Source: Gammaproteobacteria bacterium (GTDB lineage Bacteria > Pseudomonadota > Gammaproteobacteria > Eutrophobiales > Eutrophobiaceae). Taken from it: a stretch of 64,000 nucleotides of DNA. The position numbers were made by a program, and so were the translations under genes. Numbering within the stretch: the first letter of the stretch is position 1; every line of letters starts with the position of its first letter. This document shows positions 56,753-64,000 of the stretch, piece by piece. A model generated the notes under the pieces. It was given only the letters and a program-made list of their open reading frames with translations. It had not been told where the DNA came from and searched no databases. The DNA lies in assembly GCA_947480335.1 (NCBI GenBank), contig CANKCB010000001.1, forward strand, positions 186,001 through 250,000, given 5' to 3'.

Positions 56753-58193
56753 AGTAACCGGTTTTATAGAAAGCAAACGCGCCAAACAACCTTATCGGCC
56801 CGTTGCAGAGCGGTTGAAGGACTGGAAACAGGTCATGGCGCCTTGGCCTGTAGAGCCATTAAAGACACAGGCTTCACGTTGTATGGATTGTGGAATTCCG
56901 TTTTGTCATGAAGGGTGTCCATTGGGTAATCTGATCCCGGACTGGAATGATCTGGTTTATCGTGATCAATGGATGGAGGCAATTGAACGACTACATGCCA
57001 CCAATAACTTTCCCGAGTTTACCGGTGCACTTTGCCCTGCACCCTGTGAAGGCGCATGTGTGCTTGGTATAAACGATGATCCGGTTACTATCAAGGCGGT
57101 TGAGTTATCCATTATCGACAAGGCCTGGGAAAACGGTTGGATTAAACCGTTTGTTCCGGCCATCAGAACAGGCAAAAAAATTGCAGTAGTAGGTTCAGGC
57201 CCGGCAGGTCTGGCAGCAGCCCAACAGTTATGTCGCGCTGGCCACGAAGTAACAGTTTTCGAAAGGGATGACCGTATCGGAGGTTTGTTGCGTTATGGTA
57301 TTCCCGAGTTCAAGATGGAAAAGAATCAACTGGACCGACGGCTTGCACAAATGACTACCGAGGGAGTCAGGTTTGAAACCGGCAAAAATATTGGTGTTAA
57401 TATCAGTATTGAGAAACTGAAGCAGGAATTTGATGCCGTATTACTGGCGGGTGGTTCGTGTGACCCGAGAAATCTTTCCGTGCCCGGTCGTGATCTGCGC
57501 GGAATTCATTTCGCCATGGAATATCTAACCCTGCAGAACAAACGCTGTGAAGGTGACGTGATAGCCGATGACAAGATGATTCTTGCCAAAGGCAAGCACG
57601 TCGTCATTATCGGTGGAGGTGATACCGGAGCAGATTGTCTGGGTACGGCTAACCGTCAGGGTGCACTTACTGTGCATCAGCTCGAAATCATGCCGAAACC
57701 ACCTCTGGCCAGATCGCAGTCAAATCCCTGGCCTGAATGGCCACAGATTTATCGTGTCGCATCTGCACATGAAGAGGGTGTTGAAAGAGTTTATTCCGTT
57801 TCGACCAGAAGATTTATTGACGATGGGAATGGTCAGGTCAAGGAACTGGAGCTGGTCAAGGTTGAAGTGAAGAACAAGGATGGCAAATTATCCTTTGAAG
57901 AAGCTGCTGGTAGTGAATTCAGAATACCATGTGATCTGGTGCTGTTTGCCATGGGATTTAGTGGCCCTGAAAAAAATGGAATGCTTGAACAACTTGGAGT
58001 GAAGTTGACAGATCGTGGCAACGTGGCGAGAGACAGCAACTGGATGACAAATGTTAAGGGCGTCTTTACAGCAGGCGACATGCAAAGAGGACAGTCGCTG
58101 ATAGTATGGGCGATTGCCGAGGGACGGTCTGCCGCAAGAGGTATTGATACCTATCTGATGGGTAGTTCCGATTTGCCAGCACCCGTCGCCTGA
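56745..58193 (+). CDS. gltD: Glutamate synthase (NADPH), small subunit
   Basis: A 482-residue subunit that passes electrons from NADPH to GltB. The N-terminal [4Fe-4S] cysteines are [17 protein letters not shown] (about 46-62) and [12 protein letters not shown] (about 98). The FAD motif is [15 protein letters not shown] (about 147) and the NADPH motif is [12 protein letters not shown] near 287. It is translated from an overlapping start inside gltB. Confidence 0.97.
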   Translation: MGKVTGFIESKRAKQPYRPVAERLKDWKQVMAPWPVEPLKTQASRCMDCGIPFCHEGCPLGNLIPDWNDLVYRDQWMEAIERLHATNNFPEFTGALCPAPCEGACVLGINDDPVTIKAVELSIIDKAWENGWIKPFVPAIRTGKKIAVVGSGPAGLAAAQQLCRAGHEVTVFERDDRIGGLLRYGIPEFKMEKNQLDRRLAQMTTEGVRFETGKNIGVNISIEKLKQEFDAVLLAGGSCDPRNLSVPGRDLRGIHFAMEYLTLQNKRCEGDVIADDKMILAKGKHVVIIGGGDTGADCLGTANRQGALTVHQLEIMPKPPLARSQSNPWPEWPQIYRVASAHEEGVERVYSVSTRRFIDDGNGQVKELELVKVEVKNKDGKLSFEEAAGSEFRIPCDLVLFAMGFSGPEKNGMLEQLGVKLTDRGNVARDSNWMTNVKGVFTAGDMQRGQSLIVWAIAEGRSAARGIDTYLMGSSDLPAPVA

Positions 58194-58245
58194 ATGCTGA
58201 CCTTGTAGTGTATCGGTACTGAATAAACCTTCTGGTAACTACGAC

Positions 58246-59307
58246 ATGGCAAAACTGAAGAACGACAGATTGATACGCGCATTATTGCGCCAGCCGGTAG
58301 ACAAAACGCCGGTGTGGATTATGCGTCAGGCGGGTAGATATCTTCCCGAATATCGAAAGACACGGGAACGGGCCGGTGATTTTATGACCCTGTGCAAAAC
58401 GCCTGAACTTGCCTGTGAAGTGACCCTGCAACCCTTACAACGATTTCCACTGGATGCTGCAATCCTGTTTTCCGATATTCTGACCATTCCGGATGCAATG
58501 GGTCTGGGATTAAGTGTGATCGAGAAAGAAGGACCGAAGTTTGCAAGACCAGTGCGTACACATGCTGAAATTGTAAATCTTTCTGTGCCAGATCCCGAAG
58601 TTGAACTTCGTTATGTAATGGATGCTATCCGGATTATTTCGCGTGAACTCGATGGAAAGGTTCCGCTGATTGGTTTTGCAGGCAGTCCTTGGACCATCGG
58701 TACCTATATGGTGGAAGGCGGTTCCAGCAAGGAATTCAGTCTGGCAAAGGAAATGATGTATGCCACACCTGCAACCATGCACCTGCTGTTGTCCAAGCTG
58801 GCAGATTCCATCACGTTGTACCTGAATGCACAGATTGCAGCCGGCGTGAATGTCGTCATGATTTTTGATTCCTGGGGCGGTGCATTGTCTGCCCAGTGTT
58901 ATCGCGAATTTTCTCTGCAGTATATGCAAAGAATTGTGGCTGGCATCAAACCGGATGCGTCCGGTAACAAGATACCGGTAATTCTGTTCACCAAGGGTGG
59001 TGGATTATGGGTAGAGCAGATAGCAATGTCCGGTTGTGAGGCAATTGGTGTCGACTGGACAGTGGACATAGGTTCTGTAAGAAGTCGAACCGGAAATGCA
59101 GTAGCTATTCAGGGTAATCTGGATACGGCAGTGTTATATTCCACACCACAAGTAATTCGTCAAGAAGTAGGCAAGGTACTCGAATCGTACGGTAAGGGAA
59201 ACGGACATATTTTTAATCTGGGACACGGTATTCACCCTGGAATCGATCCGGAAAACGTCGCCGTGTTGGTAGAGGCGGTGCACGAATTAAGCATCAAATA
59301 TCATTAA
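58246..59307 (+). CDS. hemE: Uroporphyrinogen decarboxylase
   Basis: Turns uroporphyrinogen III into coproporphyrinogen III. The 353 residues show [20 protein letters not shown] (about 22-41), [22 protein letters not shown] and the late [12 protein letters not shown] and [16 protein letters not shown] blocks. It follows gltD by 52 bases, the same order as Pseudomonas, and is convergent with lnt. Confidence 0.98.
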   Translation: MAKLKNDRLIRALLRQPVDKTPVWIMRQAGRYLPEYRKTRERAGDFMTLCKTPELACEVTLQPLQRFPLDAAILFSDILTIPDAMGLGLSVIEKEGPKFARPVRTHAEIVNLSVPDPEVELRYVMDAIRIISRELDGKVPLIGFAGSPWTIGTYMVEGGSSKEFSLAKEMMYATPATMHLLLSKLADSITLYLNAQIAAGVNVVMIFDSWGGALSAQCYREFSLQYMQRIVAGIKPDASGNKIPVILFTKGGGLWVEQIAMSGCEAIGVDWTVDIGSVRSRTGNAVAIQGNLDTAVLYSTPQVIRQEVGKVLESYGKGNGHIFNLGHGIHPGIDPENVAVLVEAVHELSIKYH

Positions 59308-59328
59308 TGCGTGTTAATTGCCGGACAC

Positions 59329-60840
59329 TCACTCATTAATACGTAATCTTCTCCACTTCAATCCGGTAGCAGCGGCCACTACCAGTATCACCAATAGCAA
59401 TACCGGATAATTTCCCATGCGGGCATACGGTGTCATACCGGTATAAAGCCGGGCTACGCCTGAAAGTGCAGTAGAGGTAAACTGGGGAAGGGCATCTATT
59501 ACTTTCCCTTTCTCATCGACGATGGCCGTAATTCCGGTGTTGGTCGCTCTGAGCAGATATCGTCCGGATTCCAGAGCACGCATGCGTGCCATTTGCAGAT
59601 GTTGATGTGGTGCAGCTGAGTCACCAAACCAGGCATCATTGCTGATGTTGACCAGTATGTCAGCTGCTGGCAATGCATCAATCACCTCTTCGCCAAACGT
59701 ATCTTCATAACAAATGGATATACCAATAGTAAACTTGCCAGCGTGCATCAGGGGTGGAAGATCCTCGCCGGAACTGAAATCTGACATTGGAATGTGCAGG
59801 AAGTCGACTACTTCACGCAACAGACTATTTAATGGCAGATATTCACCAAACGGCACCAGATGACGTTTGAAATAGAATGAGGTGTTTTCCCCAAGCAATA
59901 TAACGCTGTTGTAATACTTCTCTATGTTCATATCACGATAGGGTAGGCCTAGTACCAGACTGGAGTGGCTCTGGGCGGTCAGTGCCAGCAGGGTGTTGAT
60001 ATATTCAGGTATCTGATCATAAAAGGCCGGTATGGCGGCTTCAGGCCAGATAATCAGATCGCGTCCTAAATATGGTTTGGTCAGTTCCAGATAGCGATCC
60101 ATAGTGGGTTTTCGCATTTCAGGAGTCCATTTTAATTCTTGTGCAACAGAACCCTGAACCAGTGCAACAGTAATACTTTCCGGAAGCGGAGTTGTCCACT
60201 CTTGTCTCGCAAAGATGGCACACACGGTCCAAAGCAGTATAGTCAAAGCAGATACGATGATTCTGTCAGTCCAGTTGCTGCGGATGAGGATGGCAAGAGC
60301 ACCAGCTGTAAGCATCAAAGCAAAGCTGATCCCGAAAACGCCTGTGACAGGAGCCAACCCCTGCAATAAGGAATCAATCTGGCTATAACCAAGGTTTAAC
60401 CAGGGAAAGCCAGTGAAGAACCAGCTGCGTATCCATTCGAGTAAAGTCCAGACCGCAGGGATGAGCAATAATGCTGAAAATCGTGGGTAGTCGTGATGTC
60501 TCAGTCGTGCACCCAGATATCCTGCCAGCGCCGGAAACAGGGCGATGAATGCAACGAACACCAGCGTCAGGATGTATGCGCCTGCGAGGTTAACACCACC
60601 AAACAGATTTATGCTGATATGCAACCAGCCCACACCGACACCAAACATACCCAGACCAAATAAATAGCCAAAGACAAAGGCCTTGCTCGGAGTGGCTCTG
60701 AGCCAGAGGTAGACAAGAAACGACGGAGCGATTATCGCAAGCGGATAAAAATCATACGGTGAATATGCAAGCGGTAATGCTGCACCTGAGATCAGCGCAG
60801 TGAGATTACCGGCAGAAACGATCTGCCGTGGCCGTATCAT
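59329..60840 (-). CDS. lnt: Apolipoprotein N-acyltransferase
   Basis: Adds the third acyl chain to lipoproteins in the inner membrane. The 503 residues (start at ATG 60840, matching the usual N-terminus; a GTG at 60870 is possible but lacks a ribosome site) comprise about eight membrane helices and a nitrilase domain. The domain has Glu in WPEAAIPAFYD, Lys in the FYFKRHLVPFGEY block and catalytic Cys in ISICYEDTFGE. It heads away from corC-ybeY-ybeZ-miaB in the same direction, the normal order. Confidence 0.95.
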   Translation of the reverse strand: MIRPRQIVSAGNLTALISGAALPLAYSPYDFYPLAIIAPSFLVYLWLRATPSKAFVFGYLFGLGMFGVGVGWLHISINLFGGVNLAGAYILTLVFVAFIALFPALAGYLGARLRHHDYPRFSALLLIPAVWTLLEWIRSWFFTGFPWLNLGYSQIDSLLQGLAPVTGVFGISFALMLTAGALAILIRSNWTDRIIVSALTILLWTVCAIFARQEWTTPLPESITVALVQGSVAQELKWTPEMRKPTMDRYLELTKPYLGRDLIIWPEAAIPAFYDQIPEYINTLLALTAQSHSSLVLGLPYRDMNIEKYYNSVILLGENTSFYFKRHLVPFGEYLPLNSLLREVVDFLHIPMSDFSSGEDLPPLMHAGKFTIGISICYEDTFGEEVIDALPAADILVNISNDAWFGDSAAPHQHLQMARMRALESGRYLLRATNTGITAIVDEKGKVIDALPQFTSTALSGVARLYTGMTPYARMGNYPVLLLVILVVAAATGLKWRRLRINE

Positions 60841-60915
60841 AAGTGAAATAGTGAGTCCTGAAGATACCACCCGGGTAGTACGAGCAGGGTGCTGCCTTTA
60901 ATCGGCAGATTACGG

Positions 60916-61767
60916 TTACTGAACATTTTCCTGTGCATCAGGTAATATTTCGAACCTGAGCAGATGAACTCTTCTCCTGTCAGCCCGCAATACCTTCACA
61001 TTAAAACCGGCAAAATCAGTGGTTTCGCCACGTTTAGGCAAATGACCAAATGTATTGATAACCAGACCCCCTACCGTGTCATACCCGGAGTTGCTCAGGC
61101 TGGTATTGAATCGTTTGTTAAACTCCTCAATCGGTGTCGTAGCTCTGACCGTGTAACGATTTCTACCATGCAGGAAAATATTGTTTTCTTCATCAATATC
61201 ATATTCATCCTCGATTTCTCCGACGATTTCTTCTATAACGTCTTCAATCGTGATAAGTCCAGTGACGCCATATTCATCAACTACAATGGCGATGTGGTTT
61301 CGATTCACCCGAAATTCGCGCAACAGTATATTCAGACGTTTGCTTTCAGGGATAAACACAGCCGGTCTCATCATGTCCTTAATGTCAAACTCCTGTTCTT
61401 CCGGATTGGCCAGATACGGCAATAAATCCTTGGCCAGTAAAATTCCCTGAATATCATTGATGTCCTCGCCAATAACCGGAAACCGGGAATGGCCGGATTC
61501 TACCACCGCATTGAGGATTTCCTTGATGCCGGATCCGGTGGAGACAACAGTCATGTTCGATTTGGCTACCATCGCATCGCGCACTTGCATGTCAGCAACA
61601 TGTAAGGCCCCTTCAATCATAACCAGCACATCAGGATCCAGCAGATTGCGCCGCTCGGCATTCCTGAGCATCTCGATCAATGCCTGCTGATTCTTCGGCT
61701 CACGCTTGAGAAACCTGATGAGTTCATCTAGCCAGGAAGTTTTTGGATGGTTGGTTCGTTGTTTCAT
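60916..61767 (-). CDS. corC: CorC/HlyC family CBS-domain protein (magnesium/cobalt efflux)
   Basis: A 283-residue protein with two CBS domains (about 65-185, containing HSRFPVIGEDINDIQGILLAKDLLPY and NHIAIVVDEYGVTGLITIEDVIEEIVG) and a C-terminal CorC_HlyC domain. It lacks a membrane region. It is linked to Mg/Co homeostasis and, by its neighbours, to envelope functions. Eight bases separate it from ybeY. Confidence 0.95.
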   Translation of the reverse strand: MKQRTNHPKTSWLDELIRFLKREPKNQQALIEMLRNAERRNLLDPDVLVMIEGALHVADMQVRDAMVAKSNMTVVSTGSGIKEILNAVVESGHSRFPVIGEDINDIQGILLAKDLLPYLANPEEQEFDIKDMMRPAVFIPESKRLNILLREFRVNRNHIAIVVDEYGVTGLITIEDVIEEIVGEIEDEYDIDEENNIFLHGRNRYTVRATTPIEEFNKRFNTSLSNSGYDTVGGLVINTFGHLPKRGETTDFAGFNVKVLRADRRRVHLLRFEILPDAQENVQ

Positions 61768-61775
61768 ATCAATCG

Positions 61776-62222
61776 TTATTCGTACGGATTAGGAATCTTG
61801 ATAGATTGCAGTTTTTCTATTTCAATCGATTCCATTATTTTTGCATCCCGTTTCTTTACGTGATCATAACCCGTCAGATGCAGGATTCCATGAATTACCA
61901 GGTGTGCCCAATGTGCATCAGCCGGTTTTTTCTGCTGTCTGGCTTCCCGTGTAATTACCTGCGTACACAGGATAATATCACCCAGAAGTTCCGGCATCAT
62001 CGGGTTATCGCCCGCCGGAAAGGATAATACATTGGTTGACTTGTTAATGCCTCTCCAGCTGCGATTTAATCTGGCACTTTCTTTGGTGTCTACAATCCTG
62101 ATGGTTAAGATGGCCTCATCCCTGATTTGAGCCAGCGCAAGTTTTGCCCATTTAGTGATTTTTCTTTTGTCAGGAACAGATTCGCTGACAGTAGCATATT
62201 GTATATCGATGTGCAGGGTCAC
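61776..62222 (-). CDS. ybeY: Endoribonuclease YbeY
   Basis: Zinc-dependent RNase for 16S rRNA 3'-end maturation and ribosome quality control. The 148-residue protein carries the H3xH5xH signature in HLVIHGILHLTGYDH (about 113-127) and LNRSWRGINKSTNVLSFP (about 53-70). It is separated by 3 bases from ybeZ. Confidence 0.97.
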   Translation of the reverse strand: MTLHIDIQYATVSESVPDKRKITKWAKLALAQIRDEAILTIRIVDTKESARLNRSWRGINKSTNVLSFPAGDNPMMPELLGDIILCTQVITREARQQKKPADAHWAHLVIHGILHLTGYDHVKKRDAKIMESIEIEKLQSIKIPNPYE

Positions 62223-62225
62223 AGC

Positions 62226-63224
62226 CTATCTGCCGTTATTGTTATCAGGATCGGATTCGCGCCTTTCATAAGCATCCAGAATCCGCGCGACCAAAGGATG
62301 TCTTACGACATCCTTCGAATTAAAAAATGTAAAACTGATGCCGGGCTCGCCATTGAGAATATCAATGACATGCCTTAACCCGGATTTTTTACCAGACGGG
62401 AGATCAATCTGGGTAATGTCTCCGGTAATCACTGCTGTGGATGAAAACCCGGTGCGGGTCAGAAACATCTTCATCTGTTCAATAGTTGTGTTCTGCGCTT
62501 CATCAAGAATGATGAACGATTCATTCAAGGTACGACCTCGCATAAATGCCAGCGGCGCTACTTCAATAATATTACGTTCAATATACTTATTGACTGTTTC
62601 AACTCCAAGCATATCAAACAGGGCATCATACAAGGGGCGCAAATAGGGATCGACTTTCTGGATGATATCACCCGGTAAATACCCCAGTTTTTCACCTGCT
62701 TCTACCGCTGGCCTGACCAGCACAATCCTTCTTGCCCGTTCACTTTCAAGAGCGGCGACTGCAGATGCAACGGCAAGATAGGTTTTACCGGTGCCAGCTG
62801 GTCCAATGCCGAAACTGATATCGTGTGACTGGATATTGGCAAGATACATTTTTTGTCTGGGGCCACGGCCTTTGATGATTCCCCGCCGGGTCTTGATGGA
62901 GACATCCACAATAGTATCATCACTTGTGCCTTCTTCATTGGCAGCCTGGCGCAGAAACAGATGAATTATTTCAGTCGTCAGCTTTTCAGTCTGGGTTTGC
63001 TCATACAAAGAGGTCAGCACAAAACTGGCAATTTCGATAGATTGCAAGTTACCGATTAACCTGAACTTGTTGCCACGGTTATTAATTTCGACACCCAGCC
63101 AGCGTTCGATTTGTCGCAGATTACGATCCGCCGGGCCGCAGAGATTCGCCAGACGGCTATTGTCCATAGGCATCAGGACAATTTCGATCGGTTCAGTTTT
63201 CAGAGTTTCAGAGACGGTATTCAA
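62226..63224 (-). CDS. ybeZ: PhoH-like ATPase YbeZ
   Basis: A 332-residue P-loop ATPase with KH-like N-terminal region, Walker A GPAGTGKTYLAVA (about 136-148), IVLVRPAVEAGEKLGYLPGD and Walker B FIILDEAQNTT. It is the usual partner of YbeY. The most upstream plausible start is TTG 63224, which lies 2 bases past the miaB stop. It belongs to the miaB-ybeZ-ybeY-corC-lnt operon. Confidence 0.95.
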   Translation of the reverse strand: MNTVSETLKTEPIEIVLMPMDNSRLANLCGPADRNLRQIERWLGVEINNRGNKFRLIGNLQSIEIASFVLTSLYEQTQTEKLTTEIIHLFLRQAANEEGTSDDTIVDVSIKTRRGIIKGRGPRQKMYLANIQSHDISFGIGPAGTGKTYLAVASAVAALESERARRIVLVRPAVEAGEKLGYLPGDIIQKVDPYLRPLYDALFDMLGVETVNKYIERNIIEVAPLAFMRGRTLNESFIILDEAQNTTIEQMKMFLTRTGFSSTAVITGDITQIDLPSGKKSGLRHVIDILNGEPGISFTFFNSKDVVRHPLVARILDAYERRESDPDNNNGR

Positions 63225-63227
63225 ATA

Positions 63228-64000
63228 TCAGGCTACTAATGCTGCTTCAGAATGGGCGTGGGCAATCGGTACATTATGTTCGATAACGCCGCGTAAGGTA
63301 TTAGGCATTGCCTCTGTGATCCTGATATTAACTATGCTGCCGATCAGATCTGCCTTCCCGCTGAAATTGACGATATGATTATTTTCGGTACGTCCGTAAA
63401 GCTCGTCAGGACGTTTTTTCGACTGACCCTCGGCAATGACCGACTCGGTTTTTCCTATCATCGCCCTGTTGATTTCAGCAGCAAAGCCGTTTATGCGTTC
63501 TTGCAGTATTTTCAGCCTTTGTTTTTTCAACTCAACAGGGGAGTTATCCTCTAGGCTGGCAGCAGGAGTACCTGGTCGTTTGCTGTAAATAAAACTGAAT
63601 GACTGGTCAAACCGGATTGTGTCAATCAGGTTCATGGTCTGGTTAAAATCATCTTCGGTTTCACCTGGAAATCCCACAATAAAATCCGACGATATGCAGA
63701 TATTTGGACGTACCTTTTGCAATTTGCGAATTCGCGCCTTGTACTCCAGTACAGTATGCCCCCGTTTCATCATCGACAATATCCGATCAGATCCACTTTG
63801 TACCGGCAGGTGCAGGTGATTGGCGAGTTTGGGAATACGGGCATAGGCATCTATCAGACGATCTGAAAACTCGACCGGATGAGAAGTGGTGAATCGTATG
63901 CGTTTGATATGTGCAATCGCGGCGATGTACTCGATAAGACAGGCCAGATCGGCAATGCCGCCATCATGCATTTTGCCGCGGTAGGCATTCACATTCTGGC
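63228..64000 (-). CDS. miaB: tRNA-2-methylthio-N6-dimethylallyladenosine synthase (partial, N-terminus outside window)
   Basis: The last 257 codons of MiaB, a radical-SAM methylthiotransferase acting on A37 of tRNAs. The frame runs through the window end ([14 protein letters not shown]), so the iron-sulfur cysteine motifs lie beyond. Visible are the [39 protein letters not shown] and [16 protein letters not shown] blocks and the C-terminal TRAM domain ([26 protein letters not shown]). The GTG at 63992 is an internal Val codon, not a start. Confidence 0.96.
   Translation of the reverse strand, partial: QNVNAYRGKMHDGGIADLACLIEYIAAIAHIKRIRFTTSHPVEFSDRLIDAYARIPKLANHLHLPVQSGSDRILSMMKRGHTVLEYKARIRKLQKVRPNICISSDFIVGFPGETEDDFNQTMNLIDTIRFDQSFSFIYSKRPGTPAASLEDNSPVELKKQRLKILQERINGFAAEINRAMIGKTESVIAEGQSKKRPDELYGRTENNHIVNFSGKADLIGSIVNIRITEAMPNTLRGVIEHNVPIAHAHSEAALVA

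Noticed and set aside
63228-63992. MiaB starting at GTG 63992
   Set aside because: The frame continues to the window edge with the conserved QNVNAYRG, so the gene is cut by the window and the GTG codes for an internal Val.

Overview
The window is a gene-dense piece of chromosome from a gammaproteobacterium that looks like a CO2-fixing, probably chemolithoautotrophic, lineage. The evidence is a proteobacterial-type phosphoribulokinase (Calvin cycle), an SbtA-type bicarbonate permease next to a CbbR/CmpR-like LysR gene, and housekeeping blocks whose order closely follows Pseudomonas/Chromatiales chromosomes (radC-coaBC-dut-algC-argB-slmA-pyrE-crc/xthA; yggS-proC-yggT; pyrC'-pyrB-pyrR-ruvX-yqgE-tonB-gshB; argS-priA-mrcA-[pil]-aroK-aroB-gltB-gltD-hemE; lnt-corC-ybeY-ybeZ-miaB). 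I see no prophage, insertion sequence, CRISPR array, rRNA or integron. A genus cannot be named from the sequence alone.

Layout. 1-3.4 kb: LysR regulator (cut by the window edge), divergent from a tiny membrane protein, sbtA, purE and purK. 3.4-12.9 kb: radC, coaBC, dut, algC (long form), argB, slmA, a broken DUF4124 gene, pyrE, a Crc/ExoIII protein and a DUF4426 protein. 13-24.3 kb: yggT-proC-yggS, a TonB-dependent receptor, then the pyrimidine block with tonB and gshB. 24.4-28.4 kb: hemC-hemD-hemX-hemY. 28.4-30.5 kb: an orphan ParA, two lipoproteins and a DUF1272 protein. 30.6-36.9 kb: phosphoribulokinase, msbA, DUF2333, universal stress protein, cysQ and a HAD nucleotidase. 36.9-40.5 kb: trmB, thiG, thiS, a metallo-beta-lactamase hydrolase with an atypical receiver protein, and tRNA-Gly. 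40.6-47.8 kb: SPOR protein, argS, priA and mrcA. 48-59.3 kb: a pilM/pilQ deletion scar, aroK, aroB, dgt, gltB, gltD and hemE. 59.3-64 kb: lnt, corC, ybeY, ybeZ and the 3' part of miaB.

The most striking hidden signal is the footprint of type IV pilus loss. Between mrcA and aroK, where pilMNOPQ normally sits, only the first ~100 codons of pilM remain. They are joined out of frame to the last ~190 codons of pilQ. Independently, beside yggS (the usual pilT-pilU site) only a short, unannotated 3' scrap of a pilU/pilT-like gene survives at about 15.35-15.45 kb, followed by a TonB-dependent receptor. The gshB flank, where pilG/chp genes lie in Pseudomonas, has hemC instead. Together these suggest that the lineage dismantled its pilus and twitching machinery by separate deletions.

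Other points of interest are: sbtA placed directly upstream of the bicarbonate-consuming purK; an apparently non-catalytic dihydroorotase-like PyrC' paired with PyrB; a Crc-position protein that keeps the ExoIII catalytic residues; a receiver domain without a phosphorylatable Asp next to a metallo-hydrolase; slmA with no ATG/GTG/TTG start at the expected place; a ten-G tract inside coaBC; and a 27-bp near-palindrome upstream of an orphan parA.
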